From Bradyrhizobium erythrophlei (lineage in GTDB: Bacteria > Pseudomonadota > Alphaproteobacteria > Rhizobiales > Xanthobacteraceae): DNA of 64,000 bases. The notes under the pieces are model-generated. The model had not been told where the DNA came from, made no database searches, and saw nothing but the letters and a program-made list of their open reading frames with translations. Position numbers and translations under genes: made by a program. Shown here piece by piece: positions 9,486 through 18,191 of this stretch (positions are counted from its first letter, which is position 1; every line of letters begins with the position of its first letter). Location of the stretch: contig NZ_LT670818.1 of the NCBI RefSeq assembly GCF_900129505.1, forward strand, positions 3,815,001-3,879,000, written 5' to 3'.

Positions 9486-9952
9486 CAGGATTTGGTCCAG
9501 CGCGCGGCGGCTTCGTCATCGTGGTGGCGCGCATCGACCCAACTGGTCCTGTCGGCGCTTTCCTCGCGCTTCCAGAACGGGGCGTTGGCCTTCAAGTAAT
9601 CCATCAGGAACTCCGCGGCCTGGAACGCCGCCTGGCGGTGCTGGGACGAGGTTACGACCAGCACGATGTTTTCGCCCGCGGTGATGCGGCCGAAGCGGTG
9701 AATGACGGTCAGTCCTGTCAGCGGCCAGCGCGTCATCGCGGTCTCGGCGTGCCGCATGATCTCGGCTTCCGCCATGCCGGGATAATGTTCGAGCGTCAGC
9801 GCCGCGATCGCCTCGCCGCCTTCGCTGCCGCGGCAGATGCCGGAGAAGGTGACGACGGCGCCGATATCGGTGCGGCCCTTGGTCATTGCCGATATCTCGC
9901 GGGCGATGTCGAAATCGTCTTCCTGGATGCGAATGGTCACAATGGCGGTCAT
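9485..9952 (-). CDS. moaE: Molybdopterin synthase catalytic (large) subunit
   Basis: With MoaD, converts precursor Z (cPMP) to molybdopterin by adding two sulfurs. 155 residues from the ATG at 9952. Family landmarks include GAVVTFSGICR, LTLEHYPGMAE, TVIHRFGRI, GENIVLVVTSSQHRQAAF and the Lys-containing FWKREE near the C-terminus. It forms a minus-strand group pgsA-moaD-moaE-prmB; a palindromic element separates it from moaD. The pathway supplies the molybdenum cofactor needed by the CO dehydrogenase encoded at 35031-38833. Confidence 0.96.
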   Translation of the reverse strand: MTAIVTIRIQEDDFDIAREISAMTKGRTDIGAVVTFSGICRGSEGGEAIAALTLEHYPGMAEAEIMRHAETAMTRWPLTGLTVIHRFGRITAGENIVLVVTSSQHRQAAFQAAEFLMDYLKANAPFWKREESADRTSWVDARHHDDEAAARWTKS

Positions 9953-9989
9953 GGGATCATCGCAATGGTTCGAAGATGGACTTCTCTTT

Positions 9990-10039
9990 GAGCATGATCT
10001 TTTCGGAAAACCGGTTCCCACTTTTCCGGATCATGCTCT
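9990..10039. repeat. Interrupted palindrome between moaD and moaE
   Basis: GAGCATGATCTTTTCGGAAAA and TTTTCCGGATCATGCTC form inverted arms around a short centre. The element begins at the moaD stop codon and fills the moaD-moaE gap. Its wording resembles a dispersed palindrome common in Bradyrhizobium-type genomes; a distant relative seems to lie at 29880-30003, which ends in a similar GATCATGCTC. It could fold in the mRNA between the two cistrons. Confidence 0.75.
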
Positions 10040-10289
10040 AGCCGCCGGTCATCGGCGGGAAGAACGCAATCTCGCCGGCGCCGGCGATCGCCGCATCCGG
10101 CTTGACATGGGCGTGGTCGATCGCGGCGCGGATCACCTTCGGCTTTTCGAATGCGTAGGCATAGGTCTCGCCGCGCTTCGAAAGCCAGGCGATCAGGTCG
10201 TCGACGGTGCGCACATCGGCCGGCGGTTCGATCGTTTCTTCCGATTTTCCGATCCGTTCGCGTACCCAGGCGAAATACTTGACCTTCAT
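10038..10289 (-). CDS. moaD: Molybdopterin synthase sulfur-carrier (small) subunit
   Basis: Ubiquitin-like sulfur carrier of 83 residues. It opens MKVKYFAWVRERIG and ends FFPPMTGG, with the C-terminal Gly-Gly that is adenylated and thiocarboxylated. Its ATG overlaps the pgsA stop as ATGA, indicating coupled translation. It works with MoaE, encoded next. Confidence 0.96.
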   Translation of the reverse strand: MKVKYFAWVRERIGKSEETIEPPADVRTVDDLIAWLSKRGETYAYAFEKPKVIRAAIDHAHVKPDAAIAGAGEIAFFPPMTGG

Positions 10290-10927
10290 CCCTCGTCCTC
10301 CTCGATGAGGTGATGAATGCCGGCGCGAAAATAGTCCCAGCCGGTGTAGATCGTGAAGATCGCCGAGATCCACAGCAGCAACAGGCCCAGCTGGGTGACC
10401 ACCGGGCCGAGCTGGGGGACGACGGCCCCGACCAGCTGGTCGCCGGCATCGCCGGCCAGCAGGAATCCGATCGCGATCAGCTGAATCGTGGTCTTCCATT
10501 TGGCGAGCTTGGTCACGGGCACGCTGACGCGGAGCGCGGCGAGATATTCCCGTAATCCCGACACCAGGATTTCGCGGCACAGGATCACGATCGCGGCCCA
10601 CAGCGTCCAGCCGTGGATGATGCCGTCCGCGGCCAGCATCAGCAGGCAGGAGGCGACCAGGAGCTTGTCGGCGATCGGATCGAGCATCCGGCCGAACGCC
10701 GAATGCTGGTCCCAGATTCGCGCATAGTAGCCATCGAGAAAATCGGTAACGGCCGCCGCGATGAACACGGCCAGCGCCACCCAGCGCAGCCACAGCGGGC
10801 CGTCCATGATGGCCTGCGCGTAGATGCAGCCGACCACCACCGGGATGGCGGCGATACGCGCATAGGTCAGGATGTTTGGCAGGGACAGCGAACTGCGCGC
10901 GTTCCCCTTTGTCGTTGCGATGTTCAT
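10286..10927 (-). CDS. pgsA: CDP-diacylglycerol-glycerol-3-phosphate 3-phosphatidyltransferase
   Basis: Integral membrane enzyme making phosphatidylglycerophosphate, the first committed step to phosphatidylglycerol and cardiolipin. 213 residues from the ATG at 10927. The CDP-alcohol phosphotransferase signature DG-x2-AR-x8-G-x3-D-x3-D is seen as DGYYARIWDQHSAFGRMLDPIAD. Several hydrophobic helices are visible. A longer frame upstream overlaps the uvrC-pgsA gap and is not needed. It heads the pgsA-moaD-moaE-prmB run, an arrangement that couples lipid synthesis and molybdopterin genes by position only. Confidence 0.95.
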   Translation of the reverse strand: MNIATTKGNARSSLSLPNILTYARIAAIPVVVGCIYAQAIMDGPLWLRWVALAVFIAAAVTDFLDGYYARIWDQHSAFGRMLDPIADKLLVASCLLMLAADGIIHGWTLWAAIVILCREILVSGLREYLAALRVSVPVTKLAKWKTTIQLIAIGFLLAGDAGDQLVGAVVPQLGPVVTQLGLLLLWISAIFTIYTGWDYFRAGIHHLIEEDEG

Positions 10928-11022
10928 TCGTCTTACCAATACCGCCGAAGCCTGGAGGTCAACCATGGCTGCACCTGATCCGTCGGTGACGACGCCAGTA
11001 TGACCCGAAATCCTGCCCACTC

Positions 11023-13137
11023 TTAGCCCGGTTGGGCGTGGAAAAACTCGAAAATCTTGCGCGCGCTTTCGGCGCTGACCCCCGGAACCTTGCCGAGATC
11101 GGCGATCGAGGCCCGTTCGATCTCCTTCAACGTTCCGAAATGGTGCAGCAAGGCACGTTTGCGTGACGGGCCGATGCCCGGGATCTCCTGCAGCCCCGCC
11201 TCGCGGATGTCCTTCTTGCGCAGCTTGCGGTGCGATCCGATCACGAAGCGATGCGCCTCGTCGCGCAGGCGCTGGATGAAATACAGCACGGGATCGCGCG
11301 GCTCCAGCTTGATCGCCTCCTTGCCCGGCATGAACAGGGTCTCGCGGCCGGCGTCGCGGTCCGGCCCCTTTGCGACCGCCAGCAGTGTCACCTGCGCAAG
11401 TCCAAGCGCGTCGAAAATCTCCTTGGCCGCGTTGAGCTGGCCCCGGCCGCCATCGATGATGACGAGGTCCGGCCATTGCGGGAACGAATCGTCGTCCGCC
11501 TTCGGGTCTGCCTTGTTATCCGCCTTGGGCTTGGCGGCGTCGCCATCCGCCGCCGGCGTCAACAGCCGCTTGAAGCGCCGCTGCAGCACTTCGCGCATCA
11601 TCGCGTAATCGTCGCCCGGCGTCAGGCCTTCGGAGCGGATGTTGAACTTGCGGTACTGGTTCTTGGTAAAGCCGTCCGGCCCCGCCACGATCATGGCGCC
11701 GACGGCATTGGTGCCCTGGATGTGGCTGTTGTCGTAGACCTCGATTCGCTTCGGCGGATGCGGCAGCCCGAGCGTGGTGACGAGCCCCTGCAAGAGCCGG
11801 CCTTGCGTCGCGGTATCGGCGAGCTTGCGCCCGAGCGCCTCGCGGGCGTTGGTCAGCGCGTGCGTGATCAATTCCTTCTTCTCGCCGCGCTGGGGCGTGG
11901 TGACTTCCACCTTGAAGCCGGCCTTGATGGAGAGCGCGTCCGCCAGCAGCTCGCTTTCCTCGATCGCGTGCGACAGCAGAATGAGTTTCGGCGGCGGCTT
12001 GTCGTCGTAGAACTGGGCTAGGAACGAGGCCAGCACCTCTTCCGGGGTGAAGGATTTCTCCGCGCGCGGAAAATAGGCGCGGTTGCCCCAGTTCTGCCCG
12101 GTGCGGAAGAAGAACACCTCGACGCAGGAATAGCCGCCTTCCTGATGGATGGCGAACACGTCGGCTTCCTCCACGGTGCGCGGATTGATGCCCTGCTGCG
12201 ACTGGATCGCCGAAAGCGCTGCGAGGCGGTCGCGGTAAAGTGCCGCAGTCTCGAATTCGAGTTCGGCCGAAGCCTTCTCCATCTCGACCGCCAGCTCCTT
12301 CTTTACGAGGCGGCTGCGGCCGGACAGGAACTCCCTGGCCTCGCGCACCAGTTCGGTATAGCCGGGAAAATCGATCTCGCCGGTGCAGGGGCCCGAGCAG
12401 CGGCGGATCTGGTAGAGCAGGCAGGGCCGGGTGCGGCTTTCGAAGAACGAGTCGGTGCAGGAGCGCACCAGAAAGGCGCGCTGCAGCGCCGTGATGGTGC
12501 GGTTGACGGCGCCGGCGGACGCGAACGGCCCGAAATACTGCCCGGGCCGGGTCTGTGCTCCCCGATGTTTGAGGATCTGCGGCGCCCAGTGGTCGCCGGT
12601 GATCAGAATGTAGGGAAACGACTTGTCGTCGCGCAGCTGCACATTGAATCGCGGCCGCAACTGCTTGATCAGATTGGCCTCGAGCAGCAACGCCTCGGTC
12701 TCGGTCGAGGTCGAGACGATCTCGACCGACACGGTGGCCGCGATCATGCGCAGGATGCGGGCCGGCTGCGGGGCGTTGACGCGCGCATAGGAGGAAAGCC
12801 GCTTGCGGACGTTTTTCGCCTTGCCGACGTACAGCACGTCGCTGGCCGCGTTCAGCATGCGGTAGACGCCGGGCGAGGTGGGCGCAAGCCGCACCGCTTG
12901 TTCGATCGCGGCATGGCCGACCGCAAGCGGGCCTTCCGCCACGCTCTCACCGGTCTCCTCGGGAACCTCCGGAAGCCGTGCCTCATCGTCTTCGTCAGTG
13001 GAGGCCATCGCGGGGTCGAGATCGGCAGCCGACAGGTCCTGCGGCGGCAGCTCCGCATTCCCCCCAGCCGGTCCGGAACCGCGCCGCGGCTTCCGCGGGG
13101 CCGGTGTTTTCGGGTCGTCGGTAGAATCGTGATCCAT
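11023..13137 (-). CDS. uvrC: Excinuclease ABC subunit C
   Basis: Makes both incisions in nucleotide excision repair with UvrA and UvrB. 704 residues from the ATG at 13137. After an unusual N-terminal extension of about 80 residues rich in Asp, Glu and Pro come the GIY-YIG nuclease ([20 protein letters not shown]), a UvrB-binding UVR motif ([17 protein letters not shown]), the RNase H-like nuclease with [16 protein letters not shown] and [14 protein letters not shown], and tandem helix-hairpin-helix segments ([25 protein letters not shown]). The frame stays open upstream to 13263, but the ATG at 13137 avoids an Arg-rich leader. Downstream is pgsA, 95 bases away. Confidence 0.96.
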   Translation of the reverse strand: MDHDSTDDPKTPAPRKPRRGSGPAGGNAELPPQDLSAADLDPAMASTDEDDEARLPEVPEETGESVAEGPLAVGHAAIEQAVRLAPTSPGVYRMLNAASDVLYVGKAKNVRKRLSSYARVNAPQPARILRMIAATVSVEIVSTSTETEALLLEANLIKQLRPRFNVQLRDDKSFPYILITGDHWAPQILKHRGAQTRPGQYFGPFASAGAVNRTITALQRAFLVRSCTDSFFESRTRPCLLYQIRRCSGPCTGEIDFPGYTELVREAREFLSGRSRLVKKELAVEMEKASAELEFETAALYRDRLAALSAIQSQQGINPRTVEEADVFAIHQEGGYSCVEVFFFRTGQNWGNRAYFPRAEKSFTPEEVLASFLAQFYDDKPPPKLILLSHAIEESELLADALSIKAGFKVEVTTPQRGEKKELITHALTNAREALGRKLADTATQGRLLQGLVTTLGLPHPPKRIEVYDNSHIQGTNAVGAMIVAGPDGFTKNQYRKFNIRSEGLTPGDDYAMMREVLQRRFKRLLTPAADGDAAKPKADNKADPKADDDSFPQWPDLVIIDGGRGQLNAAKEIFDALGLAQVTLLAVAKGPDRDAGRETLFMPGKEAIKLEPRDPVLYFIQRLRDEAHRFVIGSHRKLRKKDIREAGLQEIPGIGPSRKRALLHHFGTLKEIERASIADLGKVPGVSAESARKIFEFFHAQPG

Positions 13138-13389
13138 GGCCTCGAACTTAAGCGCCGGGAGCTGGCATCGCCAGACGTCGCGGGCCGCCCGGGGCCCGGT
13201 CTGCGACCGGCGCCCGTAACACTTTCTTAAGAATGCTGAGCGGGCGGTAACCGCCCTTAACAACCCTTTAACTTAAAAGTCTCGATAAATCTGATCGAAA
13301 AGAAGTGGAATTCCGTAACCATGTGGGCTCGCGGCGCGATGCGTCAGGCGAGCCAACCAGCGGTCACGGCAGTTGCGTTGGAGAGCAGG

Positions 13390-14007
13390 ATGAGCAGGAT
13401 CGCTTTGCGCGCGGTGGCCTCGATCGCCGCGGTCTGGACGGCGTCGGCGCAGGCCGGGGACCTGCCTTACCGCGCTCCTTACACCGTCAATCAGCCGCTC
13501 AATGCCTATAGCTGGGCCGGTCCCTATCTCGGCGGCAATCTCGGCTATAGCTGGGGCTCGGTCGACAACAACCCGACCAAGCCGTCGGGATTCGAGGGCG
13601 GCGTGCAGGCCGGCTACAACTGGCAGACCGGGCCGTGGGTGTTCGGCGTCGAAGGCGACATCCAGGCGACCGGCGCCGACGATACTTTCGCGCCCTGGAA
13701 GTTTTCCAACCCCTGGTTCGGTACCGTGCGTGGCCGTGGCGGCTATGCCTTCAGCAACATCTTCTTCTACGGCACCGCGGGCCTGGCGTTCGGCGAATTG
13801 CGCGGCCAGACGTTTGGCCTGACGGAATCCCGAACCAATTTCGGCTTTACCGCGGGCGTCGGCGCCGAATTCGGCCTCACCCAGAACTGGAGCGCCAAGG
13901 TCGAATATCTCTATGTCGACCTCGCCAACAGCAACTTCGTCGTCACCGGCGCATCGAATGGCTACCGGTTCGGAACGCTGCGCGCCGGCGTGAACTATCA
14001 CTTCTAA
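13390..14007 (+). CDS. Outer-membrane beta-barrel protein (Omp25/Omp31-like porin family)
   Basis: An exported 205-residue protein: signal peptide MSRIALRAVASIAAVWTASA with cleavage near AQA-GD, then WAGPYLGGNLGYSWG, GGVQAGYNWQTGPWVFGVEGDI, GRGGYAFSNIFFYGTAGLAFG and a terminal strand LRAGVNYHF ending in Phe, the hallmark of outer-membrane barrels. Start chosen at 13390, preceded by GGAGAGCAGG; the earlier in-frame ATG at 13321 would bury the signal peptide. About eight strands are expected. Transcribed alone and followed by a rho-independent terminator. Its exact role (structural, porin-like) is not readable. Confidence 0.93.
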   Translation: MSRIALRAVASIAAVWTASAQAGDLPYRAPYTVNQPLNAYSWAGPYLGGNLGYSWGSVDNNPTKPSGFEGGVQAGYNWQTGPWVFGVEGDIQATGADDTFAPWKFSNPWFGTVRGRGGYAFSNIFFYGTAGLAFGELRGQTFGLTESRTNFGFTAGVGAEFGLTQNWSAKVEYLYVDLANSNFVVTGASNGYRFGTLRAGVNYHF

Positions 14008-14035
14008 TAGCAACAAGAAAAGTTCCTGTCGCGAC

Positions 14036-14068
14036 TCCCGGCCGTCAATCGCGGTCGGGATTTTTTTG
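14036..14068 (+). terminator. Rho-independent terminator after the beta-barrel gene
   Basis: TCCCGGCCG - TCAATCG - CGGTCGGGA forms a 9-bp stem with one G-T wobble, directly followed by seven T residues. It lies about 30 bases past the stop at 14007. Confidence 0.88.
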
Positions 14069-14133
14069 TAGCCGACAAAATCTCGTACGTCATGGCCGGG
14101 GCAAGCCCGGGCATCACGTTGAATGGCGCAGCC

Positions 14134-14349
14134 CTACGACGAAATCACCAGGTTGACCGCTTTCGGGCCCTTGCCCTTCTTGTCCGGTTCGACCTCGAAT
14201 GTAATGCGCTGTCCTTCGGTCAGGTCCTTCAATCCCGCCCGCTCCACGGCGGTGATGTGGACGAACACATCGCGGCCGCCGTCATCGGGCTTGATGAAGC
14301 CATAGCCACGTTCTCCGTTGAAGAACTTGACCGTACCAGTCATGGCCAT
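14134..14349 (-). CDS. Cold-shock domain protein
   Basis: A 71-residue single cold-shock domain that binds single-stranded RNA/DNA. RNP1 is GYGFIKPDD and RNP2 is VFVHI; it opens MAMTGTVKFFNGERGYGFI. The ATG at 14349 has GGAG 8-11 bases upstream. It is convergent with the beta-barrel gene. The paralogue (cspA or another csp) cannot be named from sequence alone. Confidence 0.94.
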   Translation of the reverse strand: MAMTGTVKFFNGERGYGFIKPDDGGRDVFVHITAVERAGLKDLTEGQRITFEVEPDKKGKGPKAVNLVISS

Positions 14350-14633
14350 CGGGAAACTCCTCCCCCGTACTGCTTCCGCCGCTGCGCGCTTGCGCACCGG
14401 CCCGACCGGACATTCGTGTTCGGAAAGCTTGGCCACCCGTCCGGATTAGGCACGCAATTGCCGATCCGTCTTCAAAAAGATTGTTCGAGGGCTTGTCAGT
14501 CCGCCGCTACCATTCGCGGAAGCGGAACGTGAAGCCGATCCTAATGGGACAGAGCATAATACGGTTCCCGGCAAATTGCCTACGGTCCAAATCGGAGTTT
14601 TCCCGGCGCGCGGCCGGGTGGATCCCGCCGTGG

Positions 14634-15494
14634 CTACGGTTTGGGCGTCTCGAGCCTGAACCGGGCTGCGCCGCCCTGGCCGAGCGGTTTTTCCAGTTCG
14701 GGCAGGATCGACTTCAATTCGCCGAGCAGCGTCCACGGCGGATTGACGATCAACAGGCCGGTGGAGACGAGCGCGGCGTCGGCTACTTGGGGGGCGACGC
14801 TGAATTCCAGGCGCAGGGCCTTTCCGGCGGGCTTGCTGCCGCCCACGACTTCGGCGACATGCCGCGCCAGCGTGTCGGTGGCCCGCCGGCTCTTGACCGG
14901 GTACCACAAAAGATAGCTGCCGGTCGGCCATTTGGCGCAGGCCTCCGCGAAGCCTTCGGCCAGCCGTTCGAACTCGTCTTTCTGCTCGTAAGGCGGGTCG
15001 ATCAGGACCAGGCCGCGGCGCTCGTTCGGCGGCACGAAGGCCGACAATGCCAGCCAGCCGTCGAGATCGACCACGCGGGCCTGGGTGTCGCGGCGCAGCG
15101 CGTCGATCAGGCGCTTGCGGGCTTTCGGCTCGACTTCGCAGGCGGTCAGGCGGTCCTGCGGCCGCAGCAGCGCGCGTGCGATCAGGGGCGACCCGGGATA
15201 GGCCTTGAGATCGCGGTCCGGATTGAAGGCCCTCACGATGTCGAGATACGGTTTCATCAGCGGCAGCGTGGTTTCCGAAAAACGCGCCTGCATGATGCGC
15301 GCGATGCCGGTCAGCCATTCGCCGCTGCGCTGGGCTTCCTCGCCGGTCAGATCGTAGAGGCCGGCGCCGGCATGGGTGTCGATGACGCGAAACGGCGCCT
15401 GCTTCTCCTGCAGATAAGTCAGGATGCGCACCAGCACGATGTGCTTGATGACGTCGGCGAAGCCGCCGGCATGGAAGGCGTGACGGTAGTTCAT
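14634..15494 (-). CDS. rlmJ: 23S rRNA (adenine-2030 N6)-methyltransferase
   Basis: 286 residues beginning MNYRHAFHAGGFADVIKH, the characteristic RlmJ start, with the SAM-site DTHAGAGLYDL and the catalytic motif DPPYEQKDEF. It methylates A2030 of 23S rRNA. Isolated on the minus strand, with a palindromic repeat (15536-15658) just upstream of its start. The 284-base gap to the cold-shock gene holds no supported gene. Confidence 0.94.
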   Translation of the reverse strand: MNYRHAFHAGGFADVIKHIVLVRILTYLQEKQAPFRVIDTHAGAGLYDLTGEEAQRSGEWLTGIARIMQARFSETTLPLMKPYLDIVRAFNPDRDLKAYPGSPLIARALLRPQDRLTACEVEPKARKRLIDALRRDTQARVVDLDGWLALSAFVPPNERRGLVLIDPPYEQKDEFERLAEGFAEACAKWPTGSYLLWYPVKSRRATDTLARHVAEVVGGSKPAGKALRLEFSVAPQVADAALVSTGLLIVNPPWTLLGELKSILPELEKPLGQGGAARFRLETPKP

Positions 15495-15535
15495 GGGGGA
15501 GGGGTTACGACATCAGGCGTGGAAAGTAACCTGGA

Positions 15536-15658
15536 GTCATTCCGGGGCGATGCGAAGCATCGAACTCCGATGTGCAATTGCACATCGTAGAATCTCGAGA
15601 TTCCCCGATGCGCGATTGCGCATCTGAGGTCTGGTCCTTCGGACCATCCCGGAATGAC
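15536..15658. repeat. Intergenic palindromic repeat, family B
   Basis: It begins GTCATTCCGG and ends CCGGAATGAC, with internal small palindromes (GATGTGCAATTGCACATC, TCTCGAGA, GATGCGCGATTGCGCATC, GGTCCTTCGGACC). The same words recur at 22370-22471 and 24533-24631 in shuffled or truncated form. All three sit in intergenic spaces. Confidence 0.88.
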
Positions 15659-15669
15659 GTGTTCCGAAC

Positions 15670-16383
15670 TTACCCGCCCCGCAGCGGCGGCATCACGACG
15701 TCGTCACGGCGGCAGGCGCGGCGGTCGAGTTCCTCGCAGGCGCGGAATTGCAGGTCCTTGCTCAGGCAGATCCGCACCTCGCTGAGCCGCTTGCGGTTGC
15801 AGGTCACTGATATCGCCGCATTGCTCAGGCCCGGATTGGCCTTGATGAAGGCCTCCTCGATGTCGGCCGGCGCAACCGTCTTTTCCTCCGACAATTCGAG
15901 ATATTCCGGCGGAATTTTCACCGTCGAGCGGGCTTTTCGGATGGTTTCGAAATAGGCCCGCGCGCCAAGTCCCGAGCAGGTGCCGTGCTTGTCCCATTCG
16001 TTGAAAATCAACCCGGGCGCCGGCATCAGGTCCAGCATCGAGGTCATGATGTTGCGATCGAGCCGTGGCGAGGGCCGCTGGCAATAATCCGGGAAGCCGT
16101 GCTCATATTGCGGCCACAGGCCGTGGACCACGAAGGAATAGGGCCGTCCGCCGCACTGGGCCTGCGCCCGCCCCTCATTGCCGCGCTCGGCCGCCTCCTC
16201 GCAGAAGGACGGCGACCACGACAGCGACAGCACGTAAAAATCAAACTCGCCGGGGGCATTTTGCCGGCGGTCCTGCGCCGACACAGTTCCTGCCGCCAAA
16301 ACCAGCAGACCCCCGGTGAGCAGTCCGAGCAGTCCCAGCGAGATCAAAAACCGCGAAATCCAGGCGAATCGAACATGCAACAT
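15670..16383 (-). CDS. Secreted RNase T2 family ribonuclease
   Basis: 237 residues. The N-terminal signal/anchor includes FLISLGLLGLLTGGLLVLAAG and a likely cleavage near VSAQ. Both active-site blocks are intact: CAS-I FVVHGLWPQ and CAS-II FNEWDKHGTC, each with its catalytic His, plus Cys residues for disulfides. Predicted to degrade RNA in the periplasm or outside the cell. Start chosen at the ATG at 16383, which has GGAG about 10 bases upstream; an upstream start at 16437 would precede the signal peptide. No operon partner is evident. Confidence 0.93.
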   Translation of the reverse strand: MLHVRFAWISRFLISLGLLGLLTGGLLVLAAGTVSAQDRRQNAPGEFDFYVLSLSWSPSFCEEAAERGNEGRAQAQCGGRPYSFVVHGLWPQYEHGFPDYCQRPSPRLDRNIMTSMLDLMPAPGLIFNEWDKHGTCSGLGARAYFETIRKARSTVKIPPEYLELSEEKTVAPADIEEAFIKANPGLSNAAISVTCNRKRLSEVRICLSKDLQFRACEELDRRACRRDDVVMPPLRGG

Positions 16384-16512
16384 GGTGACGCTCCCATACC
16401 CACGAATGGCCCGGAGCCTAGCAGCAGGTTGGAACATTTCAAGAACAAAATAGGAAAACAGGTCGAGCTTAGGCTCGGGCTCGCATTTCAGGCAGGAAGC
16501 AACAGCCGGGAA

Positions 16513-16983
16513 TCAGGGCCGGGCGGCCCTGCAGTTGGGGCTAAAGGCCCAGTTGCGGTCGAGCCCGACCACGCACCATTCGACGCCCTGGTCGTAGCCG
16601 GCAAACCCGCCGTCCTCGATGATCGAGTAATGCACGGCACGGACCTTGCCGTCGCTGAGCATCGCCTCGGCGCTGCAATAGCGGCGCGGGATATTGTCCG
16701 ACTGCCAGGGCCGGAACGCGGTTTCATGAACCTGGCCATAGGCGGTGATCTGCAGGCCGGAGTTCCAGAAGGTGCTTTCCTTCTCCCAGAACTGGTGGGT
16801 GATGGTCCCCAGCGCGCGCTCGCATTCGGCGACCCGCCCGTCATAACGCGGGCCAGATAGCCAGAAGTTCAGTTCCAGCGGATTGGCGGCCTGGGCGGGC
16901 TCGCCAAGGGACAACAGGCCGAAAAGCATAGCCAGTGCGGCGCCGAGGCCGGGTTTTTTCAACGATGTGAAGAGATCGCGCAT
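16513..16983 (-). CDS. Exported protein of unknown function
   Basis: 156 residues with a clear signal peptide (LKKPGLGAALAMLFGLLSLG, cleavage near AQA-AN). The mature part has a Cys in AECERAL, another in RRYCSAEAM, one in VEWCVV and one in SPNCRAA, so two disulfides in the periplasm are plausible. I recognise no family motif; I believe similar proteins occur in related genera, but that needs a search. It is divergent from the small gene at 17150. Confidence 0.72.
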   Translation of the reverse strand: MRDLFTSLKKPGLGAALAMLFGLLSLGEPAQAANPLELNFWLSGPRYDGRVAECERALGTITHQFWEKESTFWNSGLQITAYGQVHETAFRPWQSDNIPRRYCSAEAMLSDGKVRAVHYSIIEDGGFAGYDQGVEWCVVGLDRNWAFSPNCRAARP

Positions 16984-17149
16984 GGGGAATCCGCCCGAAG
17001 AACCAACGGCCAGACGGTGCCGCGAAGCCCGCGCAAGGTCAAGTGCAACGCGGCAACACCTGCCGAGAACTCCACCGCGAAGGGCCGGCCGTTCTTTTCA
17101 CGGGCTGCGATGCGCTCTAAGGTATCGCTTGAGCCGAATGGAGTCTGTG

Positions 17150-17440
17150 ATGCGAATCATTGGGGCCGCGAGTCTGGTTGCGGTATGCGGGATGCTGGCG
17201 ATCGCGCCGGCGCGGGCCGATTATGTGCCGCCGTTCAAAGGCAACGATACCGGCGGTATCATCGCCTATGCCATGGCCTCGCAGGTGGATGTCCGCCAGC
17301 TCGCGGTCGACCACTGCGCGTCCTACGGCAAGGTGGTGAAATTTTTGGCGGTGATCCCCCAATATGGCGGTTATATTTCCTTTGCCTGCCGCTGGGTGCC
17401 CTATGGCGCCAACGAGCGGCCGCTGGTCACCCGTTACTGA
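17150..17440 (+). CDS. Small exported protein of unknown function
   Basis: 96 residues; signal peptide MRIIGAASLVAVCGMLAIAP with a cleavage site near ARA-DYV. The mature part is only about 75 residues and contains two Cys (VDHCASYG, SFACRWVP), which could pair in the periplasm. Start at 17150 is preceded by GGAG at a spacing of 6; an in-frame ATG at 17138 is a less likely alternative. Function unknown. It lies 50 bases upstream of the DUF3617 gene on the same strand. Confidence 0.7.
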   Translation: MRIIGAASLVAVCGMLAIAPARADYVPPFKGNDTGGIIAYAMASQVDVRQLAVDHCASYGKVVKFLAVIPQYGGYISFACRWVPYGANERPLVTRY

Positions 17441-17490
17441 ACCGGACCACCTGATCTGACCGAAGCTTTTCTTTCGGGGACTGCGAGAGC

Positions 17491-18024
17491 ATGACGCGAC
17501 GGCTTCTTTGGTTTTGTCTGGGGGCGAGCCTGCTGACGCTGGCAGCGGCGTCGGACGCGCGTGCGGTGGAAATACCCGTGCGCAAGGCGGGCCTGTGGGA
17601 ACTGAAGATGGTCAAGACCGGTTCGCCGCTGCCGGAAATGACGATGCAGCATTGCACCGACGAGACCACCGACAAGGCGATGACCGACGCGGCCTCGCCG
17701 ATGTCGAAGGATATGTGTTCCAAGAACGATCTCCAGAAGACCGCGACCGGCTATGTCAACGATTCCGTGTGCAAGGTCGCCGGCATGTCGATCACCTCGC
17801 ATTCAGAGACCACCGGCGATTTCAATTCCGCCTACACCGTCAAGTCCACCTCGCACACCGAGGGCGGGCCGGCCGGCGCGCCGCGCGATACCACGACGAC
17901 GATCGAGGCGAAGTGGCTGGGCGCCTGCAAGGCGGATCAGAAGCCCGGCGACATCGTGATGCCCGGCGGTTTCAAGATGAACGTCAAGGACGCCCAAAAG
18001 CTCAAGGGCCTGCTGCCGAAGTAG
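17491..18024 (+). CDS. DUF3617 domain exported protein
   Basis: 177 residues with signal peptide (LLWFCLGASLLTLAAASDA, cleavage near ARA-VE) and the DUF3617 opening RKAGLWELKM. Conserved Cys residues appear in MQHCTDE, DMCSKND, DSVCKVAG and LGACKAD, consistent with two periplasmic disulfides. The molecular role of this family is unknown. It follows the small exported gene and is succeeded by a palindromic repeat before the kinase gene. Confidence 0.85.
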   Translation: MTRRLLWFCLGASLLTLAAASDARAVEIPVRKAGLWELKMVKTGSPLPEMTMQHCTDETTDKAMTDAASPMSKDMCSKNDLQKTATGYVNDSVCKVAGMSITSHSETTGDFNSAYTVKSTSHTEGGPAGAPRDTTTTIEAKWLGACKADQKPGDIVMPGGFKMNVKDAQKLKGLLPK

Positions 18025-18035
18025 CCTCTTCTTCA

Positions 18036-18151
18036 CCTCGCCCCGCTTGCGGGGAGAGGTCGACGCGCTCTTGCGCGGCGGGTGAGGGGGACTATCCACG
18101 AGTCCGGAATTTGTTGCTTGCCCCTCTCCCCGCAAGAGCGGGGCGAGGGAG
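18036..18151. repeat. Intergenic palindromic repeat, family A
   Basis: Left part CCTCGCCCCGCTTGCGGGGA and right part CCCCGCAAGAGCGGGGCGAGG are inverted copies; the sequence closely matches the element at 3945-4080. It sits between the convergent DUF3617 and kinase genes. Confidence 0.85.
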
Positions 18152-18191
18152 TTCACCGCCGTTGCTGAGACAGATCGATTGCAATTGCTGC

